NCBI GenBank assembly: GCA_947575235.1
Contig: CANPMT010000019.1
Coordinates: 1-44,597, forward strand
Reading direction: 5' to 3'
DNA: 44,597 nucleotides
Origin: an uncultured Porphyromonadaceae bacterium
GTDB taxonomy: Bacteria > Bacteroidota > Bacteroidia > Bacteroidales > Muribaculaceae
Shown in pieces: positions 9,553-18,497 of this stretch (positions are counted from its first letter, which is position 1; each line of letters begins with the position of its first letter). The notes under the pieces were generated by a model. The model was not told where the DNA came from. It did no database searches and saw only the letters and a list, made by a program, of their open reading frames with translations. Position numbers and translations under genes: made by a program.

Positions 9553-10092
9553 TCAATACTTTGATTTTGATTCCTCAAGCATCTCCTCGATGGCTGCGTT
9601 TATCTTATCCTCGCAGGAGTCGGGCACTGATGCGCTCTCTACCTCGACAGCCGGCATAATCCAGCACTTGTGGAGGTATTTGCGGAGCTCGGCAACCACA
9701 TGGTCCGGTCCGTCGCCTGAGTGAAGCACCACAGGCACGATACGCTTCCCGGAGAAATCATACTCGTCGAGGAAGGTGAACACACCCATAGGGAGCGAGT
9801 CATACCAGTTGGGCACCACAAGGAAGAGGTCCTTGACATCCTTCATGCCACTGTATTTCCCGACAAGCTCGGGACGTGCGCGGTTCTCCTTCTCCTCCTT
9901 GGCTACAAATTCGAAATTGGCAGCCTCGGTGGGGTAGGTCTCGACAGGCACGATGGCAAACTGGTCGAACTTGATACCCTTCCTGGTGAGAGCCTCACCA
10001 AGTTTGGCAGCCACCTGTGAGGTAGCCGCTGACAATTCTTTACCCTTGATTGCGAAATATGCTATAAGGTAAGCTTCTCTCTCTTTTTCCAT
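9553..10092 (-). CDS. Flavodoxin-like fold protein
   Basis: A 179-residue cytoplasmic protein with alternating strand/helix pattern. A conserved stretch DLFLVVPNWYDSLPMGVFTFLDEYDFSGKRIVPVVLHSGDG-type (split here: VPNWYDSLPMGVFTFLDEYD, then KRIVPVVLHSGDG) resembles the FMN-loop and fourth-strand region of the flavodoxin_4 group common in Bacteroides. In that group W-W/Y-x-x-P motifs precede a helix described as F-L-(E/D)-x-Y-D. The N-terminal phosphate-binding T/S-x-T-G-N-T loop is not visible: the sequence there is FAIKGKELSAATSQVA, so FMN binding may be altered or lost. It is flanked by terminators on both sides and is probably monocistronic. Electron-transfer function is inferred and uncertain. 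Confidence 0.75.
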   Translation of the reverse strand: MEKEREAYLIAYFAIKGKELSAATSQVAAKLGEALTRKGIKFDQFAIVPVETYPTEAANFEFVAKEEKENRARPELVGKYSGMKDVKDLFLVVPNWYDSLPMGVFTFLDEYDFSGKRIVPVVLHSGDGPDHVVAELRKYLHKCWIMPAVEVESASVPDSCEDKINAAIEEMLEESKSKY

Positions 10093-10127
10093 AATATAAT
10101 TAAGTTTATTTTTTTATCCGTAAAAGA

Positions 10128-10168
10128 AAAGTATGTGATGCGGAGATAAACCCCGTTTCACATACTTT
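10128..10168 (-). terminator. Terminator of the glgA-like/DUF4270/capA operon
   Basis: Perfect 11-bp stem (10128-10138 with 10158-10168) plus inner CGG/CCG pairing; on the minus strand it is followed by TCTTTTAC. It lies 63 bases after the capA stop. Confidence 0.8.
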
Positions 10169-10230
10169 ATAACATCCGAGACCCCGTTAAGGTTGCCTGC
10201 GGGTATGGCAGAATTGAACACACGTTCCGT

Positions 10231-11322
10231 TCACGGTTTATGGCGGCGTTCCACATTGACATTATATTTGTCGAATATCCTCGACGCTCCACGTTCAAAA
10301 ATTTCCCAATGGGCCTTCTGAGCCGGCGGAATCATCTCAGGCATCCATGACGGTATTACCCTGAAATTATGTTTGCCGTCGGGTTTGGCTGCGAAGAATG
10401 TATCGTAGTCGGCATGGCTGAAACGCGCCACTCCATCCTTGTCGCGTGTAATCGTGGCCCTGACAAGAGCGCCCCCACGTGTGTCGGCTGTCTTCATGTT
10501 GGATATGAGATTCCCCAACGAATACACCACCAGCACATCCTTATTCTCCTTCTCATTGCGCACCACCTTCATCGGCTGCACCACATGCGGATGGCCACCT
10601 ATTATAAGGTCGACACCACGGTCTATGAGGAAATCAGCCAGACTGCGTTGCACTCCATTCTCAATGAGCACATATTCAATCCCCCAGTGCATGGTCACTA
10701 CAAGAATCTCAGCTCCGGCATCGCGGGTCATTGAGATTTCGCGGTCCATACGGTCGCGGTCGATCAATGCCACCTCCACGCCGTCGCGGGGTTCAATGCC
10801 ATTCGTGCCATACGTATAATTGAGGAATCCGATTTCGAAACCGTTGATATTCCTGATAAACGGCACAAGAGAATCGCGCTGACAGGCGTCATGATAAGTG
10901 CCGATATGCTCTATCCCCATTTCGTCAAGGGCAGTGAGTGTGCGACGGGCAGCCTTGTCGCGGCGGTCGAGGCAATGGTTGTTGGCCGTAAGGAAGAGGT
11001 CGAAGCCGCAGTCGCGCAGAGCCTCGGCATAAGAGTCGGGTGCGCTGAAGCAGGGATAGCCCGTATAGTCGGGTCCACCCCCTAAGGGGACCTCCAGATT
11101 GCACACCGCATAGTCGGCTTCAGTGACAGTGGGGGCAAGGAGAGTGAAGCAGTCGGAATAATCATACCGCTTTCCTCCACCGATTTCGAGAGCCTTGTCG
11201 AGCTGGGCCTGATGCTGCATGGCATCGCCGGCAAAAAGAAGCTCCGCCTTAGGGGCGGAGCCTATGGAATCGGCCCCTGTTATGAAAGATATGAGGCTGA
11301 ATAGAAGTGAATGTATCAACAT
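10231..11322 (-). CDS. CapA family metallophosphatase-like protein
   Basis: A 363-residue protein with a short hydrophobic N-terminus (about residues 3-16) that may be a signal peptide. The body has the CapA/PgsA metallophosphoesterase-type motifs in order: LLFAGDAM, CNLEVPLGG, LTANNHCLDRR, MHWGIEY, IIGGHPHVVQPM and VYSLGNLISN. The Asp/Asn/His residues in these motifs would bind two metal ions. Founding members anchor or make poly-gamma-glutamate capsule; many Bacteroidales copies have no such context and their substrate is unknown. The ATG lies 2 bases after the DUF4270 stop, so translation is coupled, and a terminator follows. A polymer-related role is not supported by the neighbours. Confidence 0.9.
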   Translation of the reverse strand: MLIHSLLFSLISFITGADSIGSAPKAELLFAGDAMQHQAQLDKALEIGGGKRYDYSDCFTLLAPTVTEADYAVCNLEVPLGGGPDYTGYPCFSAPDSYAEALRDCGFDLFLTANNHCLDRRDKAARRTLTALDEMGIEHIGTYHDACQRDSLVPFIRNINGFEIGFLNYTYGTNGIEPRDGVEVALIDRDRMDREISMTRDAGAEILVVTMHWGIEYVLIENGVQRSLADFLIDRGVDLIIGGHPHVVQPMKVVRNEKENKDVLVVYSLGNLISNMKTADTRGGALVRATITRDKDGVARFSHADYDTFFAAKPDGKHNFRVIPSWMPEMIPPAQKAHWEIFERGASRIFDKYNVNVERRHKP

Positions 11323-11324
11323 GT

Positions 11325-12767
11325 TTACTCTACAATCTGTGAAGTGAACGAGAAGACGACACTCGCGTTCTTCGTGTCAAGACTCATCATGGATGGTTTT
11401 GTTGTGAAGGGTACGCACTTTGTGACGTAGGTAGCGGTTGTTGTGCCGTAATAACTGTCGGTCTGTGATTCGGTGGTGATGTTCACCGGCACAAGGCTGA
11501 ACTCCACATCCTCGGCTTCAATCTTATCCTTTTCGAGGAGCTCCATCAGATACGGACGTAGTCCGCTGAACTGGAAGCCCTCGATTGTGCTGCTGTAAGT
11601 GGCGTAGAAAGAGGTCTTGTTGTCGGGGAGGGAGTTGTTTTTGAAGAACTCCTCCATCTCGCTTGTCTTTATAAGGAGGAGATAGGGAGCGCCACCCAGA
11701 CCATAGTCATTCTCGATAACCGATGCGGGAATCGACATCGAGAGGCTGCCTATGATGGTGAGATTGGAATGCTGTTTGTTATATTCCTCTATCACCTTTG
11801 CAGCAGGGAAAGTAATCTTTGTGCCCAGACCTCCGGGGGTTGTGATGATGGTCTCACCCTCGGCGGCTTTCTTCTTGAGGAAATCCGACACTTTATAATC
11901 GATGCGGTTGCTGCTGAGAACCTCCGGTGCGGTGATGGCCAGACAGATTGAGTCGGGACGGTTGTAGGTTGTGGTGATGGTCTCGTCGTTGTCATCCTTC
12001 TCAGTCTTTGTATCCACGGTGTGGAAATAGGCGTAGAGGAACAGCTTCGACACGTTGGCCACGCATCCCTTTCCGAAAGTGGGCTTCACATAGAAGCCAG
12101 GGATGAACTCGGCAAACTGCTGAGGCCATTGGAACGCCTCCGGGTCAGACACATACTTCTCGAAAATCCTGGCGGCATAATCGGTGGGGATATTGATATC
12201 CACCGGAGTGCCCTGATTCTTCATATAAATCGAGTCGGAGCTACCTGCGAGCGACACCGTGAAGTTCTTGCGTCCGAGCGGCGAGGCCGGATTGTAATAC
12301 CCCTCAGGGTTGAAAGCGTTAGTTATTCCTGACGGAAGCTGTTTGGTAAGCTCATAGAGTGTCACCTGCTGCGGGGCGAGGTCATAGCCTGTATAATCGC
12401 CGGCGGTCACATTCATGAGCACCTTGCATGAATCGAGCCGGGTGAGGAACTTACCGAGCGTCTCGCTGTCGGCTGCGATCGAGTCCGGAATCTGAGCCAA
12501 CGGCATCAGTCTCGTCACGAATGAGCATGACAGTGATCCGAACTCAGGGGCTGTAAGGTTGCCCATCATCATGGAGCCGGAGCGGGCGTCGAAGACATTA
12601 TTGTCGACCGACACTGCCTGGAGGTCGCATACGATGGTATCTACATATATATGTGTCTCACCTGTGGTAAGAGCACCGCCAATCTGGCTTATATCCTCCT
12701 CGCATGCCACATTGAGGCCGGCAAGGGCGGCGGCTGCGAGAGGGAGGAAAAGGCGGGTGGACTTCAT
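11325..12767 (-). CDS. DUF4270 family lipoprotein
   Basis: The start chosen is ATG 12767; a TTG two codons earlier is also open. The N-terminus is a lipoprotein signal ending LNVAC, giving a lipidated Cys followed by EED. The 480-residue mature chain has the features of Bacteroidetes DUF4270 lipoproteins: an early Asp-rich start, then the segment MMGNLTAPEFGSLSCSFVT (in these proteins a stretch noting location/state of a beta-rich domain), then a long beta-rich C-terminus. It is expected to sit on the outer membrane. It lies between the glycogen-synthase-like gene (31 bases upstream) and capA (2 bases downstream). The same gene next to a short starch-synthase gene and panC is, from memory, a common Bacteroidales arrangement. 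Molecular function unknown. Confidence 0.85.
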   Translation of the reverse strand: MKSTRLFLPLAAAALAGLNVACEEDISQIGGALTTGETHIYVDTIVCDLQAVSVDNNVFDARSGSMMMGNLTAPEFGSLSCSFVTRLMPLAQIPDSIAADSETLGKFLTRLDSCKVLMNVTAGDYTGYDLAPQQVTLYELTKQLPSGITNAFNPEGYYNPASPLGRKNFTVSLAGSSDSIYMKNQGTPVDINIPTDYAARIFEKYVSDPEAFQWPQQFAEFIPGFYVKPTFGKGCVANVSKLFLYAYFHTVDTKTEKDDNDETITTTYNRPDSICLAITAPEVLSSNRIDYKVSDFLKKKAAEGETIITTPGGLGTKITFPAAKVIEEYNKQHSNLTIIGSLSMSIPASVIENDYGLGGAPYLLLIKTSEMEEFFKNNSLPDNKTSFYATYSSTIEGFQFSGLRPYLMELLEKDKIEAEDVEFSLVPVNITTESQTDSYYGTTTATYVTKCVPFTTKPSMMSLDTKNASVVFSFTSQIVE

Positions 12768-12798
12768 GTTCAAGATAGAGTCAGTTAAGATTGAATGG

Positions 12799-13605
12799 TC
12801 AGAGCGACTTGTAGAACTCGGCGTAAGCCTGCGGGCCGTTTTCGAGTTGGTCAGCCGTGAGATAAGGTTTGCCAGATTCCTTCACATACTCAATGAGAGC
12901 GGGTGTGGCATCCGGGTCCTGGAAAATCACCGCGTGCGAGAAATCGATAGCCATGCGGTGGAAGAGGTCGGTGTCAAGCGCGAGATCCTGGAATTTCTTG
13001 ATGTCGCGGGTTGAGAAACCGTCGGCCTTCAGTTTGGCCAGGAATCGTTCGTCGACGGGGAGGGTGAGCTTGCCCGGCATGACGGTGTAGACCACCTTGG
13101 CGGTCTTGAACGAAGGGTCGTCGTTATACATCCGTTTCAGATACATCGGTATGAGTGCGGCGATCCATCCCGAGCACTGGATAATCTTCGGGTCCCAGCG
13201 GAGTTTCTTCGCTGTCTCGAGTGTGCCACGCGAGAAGAAGATAGCCCTCTCGTCGTTATCCGGACGGTTTGATCCGGCCGAGTCGATATCGTCGTCGGCC
13301 TTGAGGAAGTAATCGTCGTTATCGATAAAGTATACTTGAATCCTGGAGGGTTGCAGGGAGGCAACCTTGATAATCAGGGGATGGTCATTGTCATCTATTA
13401 TGATGTTGATGCCGCTGAGGCGGATCACCTCATGGAGCTGATTGCGCCTTTCGTTGACGGCACCGAATTTAGGCATGAAAGTCCTTACCTCGAATCCGTG
13501 GCTCTGAAGCCCTTGGGCGAGTTCTTTGCCGAACTGGGCATCGGCTCCGGAAAGGTAGGGAGCTATTTCCTGACTGATAAGAAGAATGCGGTTGTTGTTT
13601 GCCAT
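12799..13605 (-). CDS. Glycogen/starch synthase-like protein, N-terminal GT5 domain only
   Basis: Start set at ATG 13605 (MANNNRILLISQEIAPY), giving 268 residues against about 480 for a full glycogen synthase. The chain matches the N-terminal Rossmann half of GT5 enzymes: ISQEIAPY, a helix GKELAQGLQSHGFEVRTFMPKFG, YFIDNDDYF, ERAIFFSRGTLE and IIQCSGWIAALIP. The ADP-glucose-contacting K-x-G-G-L motif at the N-terminus reads LSGADAQFG, and the whole C-terminal nucleotide-binding domain is absent. Catalysis of alpha-1,4-glucan synthesis is therefore doubtful. The product could be a regulator or partner of another synthase. It heads the operon with DUF4270 and capA and diverges from panC. Confidence 0.85.
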   Translation of the reverse strand: MANNNRILLISQEIAPYLSGADAQFGKELAQGLQSHGFEVRTFMPKFGAVNERRNQLHEVIRLSGINIIIDDNDHPLIIKVASLQPSRIQVYFIDNDDYFLKADDDIDSAGSNRPDNDERAIFFSRGTLETAKKLRWDPKIIQCSGWIAALIPMYLKRMYNDDPSFKTAKVVYTVMPGKLTLPVDERFLAKLKADGFSTRDIKKFQDLALDTDLFHRMAIDFSHAVIFQDPDATPALIEYVKESGKPYLTADQLENGPQAYAEFYKSL

Positions 13606-13623
13606 GCTACTTGAAATAATATG

Positions 13624-13631
13624 CAAAGTTA
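13624..13631 (-). promoter_or_regulatory. -7 element upstream of the glgA-like operon
   Basis: On the minus strand TAACTTTG is an exact TAnnTTTG element 19 bases before ATG 13605. No good -33 TTTG is seen at the usual distance. Confidence 0.5.
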
Positions 13632-13724
13632 ATAAATTTTTTGTTTATATCCCCTCAATAAGGAGATAAGAGGGGGATTTTTTAAATAACTTTAATATAA
13701 CAGTGCCTTTTTTACACCTGAATG

Positions 13725-13756
13725 GTTGGGCGGTTGAGGAGTTTTAATTAATTTTG
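13725..13756 (+). promoter_or_regulatory. Bacteroidetes-type promoter of panC-panD-ffh
   Basis: GTTG (13725-13728), 20-base spacer, then TAATTTTG (13749-13756). It is about 78 bases upstream of the panC ATG. Confidence 0.65.
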
Positions 13757-13833
13757 CACCTTGAAATATACAACCAAACTATTTTCATATCCCGGTGGCG
13801 TCGCTGACGGCGCCGGGTCAGAAAACTAAGGAA

Positions 13834-14697
13834 ATGATTATACTGAGAACAGTCAACGACGTGCGTCAGTTTGTTGCCCGTGAAAGGGGGCGCCAAGCGT
13901 CGGTAGGTCTTGTGCCCACCATGGGCGCGCTTCACGAGGGGCATCTGTCGCTCGTAGAGAAAGCGGTCGCGGGCAATGACGTGACTATAGTGAGTGTGTT
14001 TGTCAATCCGACACAGTTCAACAATCCGGAGGATCTCGCCACCTATCCCCGCAAGGAGGAGGACGATTTCCGTCTTTTAGCTGAGGCCGGTGCCACAGCC
14101 GTATTCGCCCCTTCGGTCGAGGAGATGTATCCCGGAGGCCCGGAGGCGCAGCCCGTCCATACTTTCGAGCTCGGCACGGCCGCCGAGGTGATGGAGGGTA
14201 AATACCGTCCCGGACACTTCCAGGGCGTGGCTCAGGTGGTGAGTCTCCTGTTCAGGATTGTGGAGCCTGACCGTGCTTACTTCGGAGAGAAGGACTTCCA
14301 GCAGATTGCCGTGATCCGCAACATGATAAAGAGCGAGGGCATAAACGTTGAGATTGTGGCTTGCCCCATAAAACGTGCCGGCGACGGCCTCGCCCTCTCA
14401 AGCCGAAACGCCCTGCTCACCCCTGCCCAGAGAAGCATAGCCCCCTCTATCCATGCCGCCCTCAAGGAGAGTGTGGAGTTCAGCCGCACCCATTCAATAC
14501 GCCAGACACATGACTATGTGGTGGACCGCATCAACGCCGTAGAGGGTCTTGAGGTGGAATATTTTGAGATTGTGGATGCACGTACGCTGCAGAAAATCGA
14601 CGAATGGGAGGAGTCTCCCTGGATTGTGGGCTGCATCACCGTATATTGCGGCAAGGTGCGCCTGATTGACAATATGGCATACCGTTTACCAGACTGA
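13834..14697 (+). CDS. panC: Pantothenate synthetase (pantoate--beta-alanine ligase)
   Basis: Catalyses ATP-dependent condensation of pantoate with beta-alanine to pantothenate, the last step before coenzyme A synthesis. Start at ATG 13834 ([10 protein letters not shown]), giving 287 residues, the usual size; a GTG at 13795 is open but adds a non-conserved tail. The nucleotidyltransferase HIGH-like motif is in [13 protein letters not shown] (His34, His37). Further family motifs are [31 protein letters not shown] and the KMSKS-like loop LALSSRN. The panD start lies 4 bases after the stop. Pairing with panD, which supplies beta-alanine, makes a two-step module. Confidence 0.97.
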   Translation: MIILRTVNDVRQFVARERGRQASVGLVPTMGALHEGHLSLVEKAVAGNDVTIVSVFVNPTQFNNPEDLATYPRKEEDDFRLLAEAGATAVFAPSVEEMYPGGPEAQPVHTFELGTAAEVMEGKYRPGHFQGVAQVVSLLFRIVEPDRAYFGEKDFQQIAVIRNMIKSEGINVEIVACPIKRAGDGLALSSRNALLTPAQRSIAPSIHAALKESVEFSRTHSIRQTHDYVVDRINAVEGLEVEYFEIVDARTLQKIDEWEESPWIVGCITVYCGKVRLIDNMAYRLPD

Positions 14698-14701
14698 GAC
14701 T

Positions 14702-15049
14702 ATGCTTATCGAAATGATGAAATCAAAGATTCACCGTGTCACAGTGACCGAGGCGAATCTGAACTATATCGGCAGCATCACAATTGACCGTGCCCTGCTC
14801 AAAGCCGCCAATATCCTTGAGGGGGAGCGCGTGTGGATTGTCGATAACAACAACGGAGAGAGGTTTGACACCTACACCATCGGCGGCGAGGAGGGTAGCG
14901 GAGTGATCTGCCTCAACGGTGCGGCGGCCCGTAAGGTGCAGCCCGGAGATGTGGTCATAATCATGTCTTACGCGCAGATGACGCCCGAGGAGGCCCGCGA
15001 TTTCAAACCGTCAGTAATCTTTCCGGACACCGCCACAAATAAATTGTAA
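14702..15049 (+). CDS. panD: Aspartate 1-decarboxylase proenzyme
   Basis: Makes beta-alanine from aspartate for the neighbouring PanC. The start is ATG 14702 ([18 protein letters not shown]), giving 115 residues. Self-cleavage between Gly24 and Ser25 in NYIGSITID creates the pyruvoyl cofactor, and both residues are at the canonical positions. Other family motifs are [12 protein letters not shown] and [23 protein letters not shown]. It sits 4 bases after panC and 12 bases before ffh, so the three genes likely share one transcript. Confidence 0.97.
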   Translation: MLIEMMKSKIHRVTVTEANLNYIGSITIDRALLKAANILEGERVWIVDNNNGERFDTYTIGGEEGSGVICLNGAAARKVQPGDVVIIMSYAQMTPEEARDFKPSVIFPDTATNKL

Positions 15050-15061
15050 AATCACACACAG

Positions 15062-16417
15062 ATGTTTAAAAACTTATCAGACAGACTTGAGAGATCGTTC
15101 AAGATACTGAAGGGTGAAGGACGCATCACGGAGATCAACATAGCCGAGACGCTGAAGGATGTGCGTCGCGCTCTGCTTGATGCCGACGTCAACTATAAGG
15201 TGGCGAAGTCTTTCACCGACACTGTAAAGCAGAAGGCTCTCGGCCAGAATGTGATCAACGCCCTGAAGCCGAAAGAGCTTATGGTGAAAATCGTTCACGA
15301 CGAGCTCACCGCATTGATGGGTGGAGTGGAGGCTCCTCTCAATCTTTCGGGCAATCCCACCGTGATCCTTATGTCGGGTCTCCAGGGTTCGGGTAAGACC
15401 ACTTTCTCGGGCAAGCTTGCCAAGAAACTGAAATCAGCCAAGGGTAAACGTCCCCTTCTTGTGGCAGCCGACGTATACCGTCCCGCCGCTATCGAGCAGC
15501 TGAAGGTGCTCGGCGAGAGCATCGAGGTGCCCGTATATACTGAGGAGGGTAACAAGAATCCGGTTGAAATCGCCCTTAACGGTATTGCGGAGGCTAAACG
15601 TCTGCATTACGATCTCGTGGTGATAGATACCGCCGGACGTCTTGCCGTAGATGAGGAGATGATGAACGAGATCGAGTCGATCAAGAGGGCTGTACGTCCC
15701 CAGGAGACTCTCTTCGTGGTTGACTCTATGACCGGTCAGGACGCTGTCAACACCGCCCGCGAGTTTAACGAGCGTCTCGATTTCGACGGCGTGGTGCTCA
15801 CCAAACTCGATGGTGACACACGCGGTGGTGCCGCCCTCTCTATCCGTTCGGTTGTGGAGAAGCCTATCAAATATATCGGTACGGGTGAGAAACTCGAGGA
15901 TATCCAGGAGTTCAACCCCGAAGGTATGGCAAGCCGTATCCTCGGCATGGGCGACATCGTGGAACTCGCCAAACGTGCGCAGGAGCTCTACGACCAGAAA
16001 GAGGCCGAGCGTCTGCAGGAGAAGATCAAAAAGAATAAGTTCGACTTCGACGACTTCCTCAATCAGATCAACCAGATCAAGAAGATGGGTAACATCAAGG
16101 AACTCGCGTCGATGATTCCCGGAGTAGGGAAGATGATCAATGATATCGACATTGACAACAGTGCCTTCAAATCGATCGAGGCCATCATCCACTCCATGAC
16201 CCCTTACGAGCGTCACAATCCGGAGGTGCTCAACGCGAGCCGCCGTCAGCGCATCGCCAAGGGCTCCGGCACATCGCTTCAGGCTGTCAACAAATTCATC
16301 AAACAGTTTGACGACACCCGCAAGATGATGCGTGCCGCCAGCAACATGAAGAATCCTATGAAGATGATGAACCAGCTCAAGCAGGCCCAGGCGCAGATGG
16401 GGAAGAGGTTCAGATAA
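15062..16417 (+). CDS. ffh: Signal recognition particle protein (SRP54)
   Basis: GTPase that with 4.5S RNA targets nascent membrane proteins to FtsY and the translocon. It has 451 residues: N domain 1-90, G domain about 95-295, M domain about 320-451. The G1 loop is GLQGSGKTT (106-114), G3 is in VVIDTAGRLAVDEEMM, G4 is TKLDGD, with the SRP-specific DTRGGAALS after it. The M domain is methionine-rich in its last 50 residues (MMRAASNMKNPMKMMNQ), as expected for signal-sequence and RNA binding. It follows panD by 12 bases, and a 47-bp palindrome that should end transcription follows the stop. Confidence 0.98.
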   Translation: MFKNLSDRLERSFKILKGEGRITEINIAETLKDVRRALLDADVNYKVAKSFTDTVKQKALGQNVINALKPKELMVKIVHDELTALMGGVEAPLNLSGNPTVILMSGLQGSGKTTFSGKLAKKLKSAKGKRPLLVAADVYRPAAIEQLKVLGESIEVPVYTEEGNKNPVEIALNGIAEAKRLHYDLVVIDTAGRLAVDEEMMNEIESIKRAVRPQETLFVVDSMTGQDAVNTAREFNERLDFDGVVLTKLDGDTRGGAALSIRSVVEKPIKYIGTGEKLEDIQEFNPEGMASRILGMGDIVELAKRAQELYDQKEAERLQEKIKKNKFDFDDFLNQINQIKKMGNIKELASMIPGVGKMINDIDIDNSAFKSIEAIIHSMTPYERHNPEVLNASRRQRIAKGSGTSLQAVNKFIKQFDDTRKMMRAASNMKNPMKMMNQLKQAQAQMGKRFR

Positions 16418-16441
16418 AAAAGGGAATACTTCAGAACTGAC

Positions 16442-16488
16442 CATACAAATAAAAGGGATGCGAAATTCGCATCCCTTTTATTTGTATG
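16442..16488. terminator. Bidirectional palindromic terminator between ffh and galE
   Basis: Two perfect 23-base arms (16442-16464 and 16466-16488) flank one central base. The A-rich left and T-rich right flanks serve converging transcripts from ffh (+) and galE (-). Confidence 0.9.
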
Positions 16489-16499
16489 AACTTTCGGCA

Positions 16500-17519
16500 T
16501 CATTTCACCTTGCACTGCCAAGCCCAGGCATTGCGCATGGTGTCCTTGATGTCGGCCTCAGCCTTCCATCCGAGCACCTCGTTGGCCTTTTTCGGGTCGG
16601 CCCAGATCTTCTCGATGTCGCCCGCACGGCGTGCGCCGATCTTGTGGGGCACCTTTACGCCGGTAGCCTCCTCGAAGGCATTGATAAGCTGGAGCACCGA
16701 CAGACCGTTACCCGTGCCGAGGTTGAACACCTCCACAGCGTCAGTGCCGTCGTTCTCAAGCATACGCTTCATGGCGATCACATGAGCCTTTGCGAGGTCG
16801 TTGACGTCGATATAGTCGCGGATGCAGCTTCCGTCGGGAGTGTTGTAGTCGTCGCCAAACACAGTCAGCTCCTTGCGGATTCCGGCGGCAGCCTGGGTGA
16901 GATAAGGCACCAGGTTCTGGGGCACTCCGAGGGGGAGCTCACCGATGAGAGCGCTGGGATGCGCGCCGATCGGGTTGAAATAACGCAGGAGGATACTCTT
17001 GATGGGAGCGCCGCTCTTCACATAATCCTCGATAATCTCCTCTGAGATCTGCTTTGTGTTGCCATAAGGTGAGGTAGCCGGTTTGATGGGGGCAGTCTCA
17101 TCGATCGGGTTCTTGTCAGGCTCGCCGTAGACGGTGCATGATGAAGAGAACACGATACCCTTCACACCATTCTCAGGCATAAGCTCGAGAAGGTTGATGA
17201 GAGTGTTGAGGTTGTTGCGGTAGTAGAGCAGAGGTTTCTGCACACTCTCACCCACAGCCTTGGATGCAGCGAAATTGATGATGCCCTTGATGCCGGGATT
17301 CTCCTTGAAAAGATTGCGGAGAGTCTCGATGTCAGTGCAGTCGCCCTTCACAAACACCGGGCGGATTCCGGTGATAGCCTCGATTCCGTCGAGCACCGAC
17401 TCATTGCTGTTGGAGAGGTTATCGATGATAACCACGTCATAGCCCGCTTTCTGAAGCTCCACAGTGGTGTGCGAACCGATGTAGCCGGTGCCACCTGTAA
17501 CGAGAATTTTCTCTTTCAT
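16500..17519 (-). CDS. galE: UDP-glucose 4-epimerase
   Basis: Interconverts UDP-glucose and UDP-galactose for galactose use and glycan synthesis. It has 339 residues, the standard size. The NAD-binding motif is VTGGTGYIGSH (residues 7-17). The short-chain dehydrogenase catalytic set is Ser125-127 in FSSSCTVYG and Tyr152-x3-Lys156 in SPYGNTK. Typical further blocks are LRYFNPIGAHPSALIGE, DGSCIRDYIDV and FNLGTGNGLSV. It starts 3 bases after the nucleotidyltransferase gene, indicating a co-transcribed UDP-sugar module. Confidence 0.97.
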   Translation of the reverse strand: MKEKILVTGGTGYIGSHTTVELQKAGYDVVIIDNLSNSNESVLDGIEAITGIRPVFVKGDCTDIETLRNLFKENPGIKGIINFAASKAVGESVQKPLLYYRNNLNTLINLLELMPENGVKGIVFSSSCTVYGEPDKNPIDETAPIKPATSPYGNTKQISEEIIEDYVKSGAPIKSILLRYFNPIGAHPSALIGELPLGVPQNLVPYLTQAAAGIRKELTVFGDDYNTPDGSCIRDYIDVNDLAKAHVIAMKRMLENDGTDAVEVFNLGTGNGLSVLQLINAFEEATGVKVPHKIGARRAGDIEKIWADPKKANEVLGWKAEADIKDTMRNAWAWQCKVK

Positions 17520-17522
17520 GGT

Positions 17523-18422
17523 TCAGAAAAGTTTAGCGGGATAGAGACCTTCGTCGACGAGTTTCTGGAACTGAGCCACTGTGGCCGGACGGTCGGCGGC
17601 ATAAGTGACGCCAAACCACTTAGAGGGGGTAGGGAGCACCTTAAGGTCGATTGTTCCGGCCTCAATAAGCTCGTTAACGACAGTGGGGATATAGAACTCA
17701 GCCTTGAGCTCATTGTGGTTCTTCTCAAGGAAACGGAGGAACGACTCAACCGAATAGTCGAAATAGTCGGGAGTGAAGCCCCACATATTCATCGACACCG
17801 GAGCACCCTCGGGGAACGAAACCTCCTTGCCGTCGACCACCTGGATGAGTTTGCCATCCTTGCGCTCGATGCCGTGGCACTCTGTTACGCCGGTGAGGTT
17901 ACCCTCGGCGCGTACCACGCAAATACCTCGTGAAACGCCTCCATTCTCAGAGAGTGTGTTCTCCACGTTGAAGCCGATCATGCAGTAAGTGTTCTTATTA
18001 CCCTCTACAGAGCGGAGGAAGTCGCCGAGAATCTGGAAGCTCTCAGCGCCGTAATAGTCGTCGGCGTTGATTACGGCAAACGGCTCCTTGATCACATCCT
18101 TGCCCATGAGCACAGCGTGGTTTGTGCCCCAGGGTTTTGAACGCTCCGGATTGGGCTTGTAGCCGCCGGGGATATTGTTGATGTCCTGGAAAACTACCTC
18201 CACGGGCACGTGGCCCTCATATTTAGAGATGACCTTCTCGCGGAATTCCTGCTCGAAGTCATGACGGATTACGAAAACGATTTTCCCGAAGCCGGCGCGG
18301 AGAGCGTCGTAAACTGAATAGTCCATGATTGTCTCACCGCTCGGGCCAAGACCGTCGAGCTGTTTGAGACCTCCGTAACGGCTGCCCATGCCGGCAGCGA
18401 GAATGAAGAGTGTTGGTTTCAT
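17523..18422 (-). CDS. Sugar-1-phosphate nucleotidylyltransferase family protein
   Basis: A 299-residue protein with the nucleotidyltransferase N-terminal signature LAAGMGSRYGGLKQL, in which the Gly/Arg/Lys residues bind the nucleotide phosphates. A metal/base-binding region VINADDYYGAESF (Asp pair) lies near residue 118. A central PWGTNHAVLMGKDVI block matches the G-T-x-x-A-x-x-x-A segment of GT-A nucleotidyltransferases. It probably activates a sugar phosphate to an NDP-sugar; the exact sugar and nucleotide cannot be told. galE follows by 3 bases, which favours UDP-hexose chemistry. It lies 75 bases downstream of holB. Confidence 0.85.
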   Translation of the reverse strand: MKPTLFILAAGMGSRYGGLKQLDGLGPSGETIMDYSVYDALRAGFGKIVFVIRHDFEQEFREKVISKYEGHVPVEVVFQDINNIPGGYKPNPERSKPWGTNHAVLMGKDVIKEPFAVINADDYYGAESFQILGDFLRSVEGNKNTYCMIGFNVENTLSENGGVSRGICVVRAEGNLTGVTECHGIERKDGKLIQVVDGKEVSFPEGAPVSMNMWGFTPDYFDYSVESFLRFLEKNHNELKAEFYIPTVVNELIEAGTIDLKVLPTPSKWFGVTYAADRPATVAQFQKLVDEGLYPAKLF

Positions 18423-18497
18423 TTGAATGATAAATTATTGATAAGTTGGGTTTGTATGATTTAGTGGGAGAGTTGTTTGTCGTTATTGAAATTGCTG

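Noticed and set aside
12799..13605. Calling the short glycogen-synthase-like gene a pseudogene
   Set aside because: The frame is intact, tightly packed in an operon, and the remaining domain is well preserved; loss of the second half appears old.
13795..13833. Upstream GTG start for panC
   Set aside because: The extra 13 residues are not family-like; the ATG at 13834 begins exactly at the conserved N-terminus.
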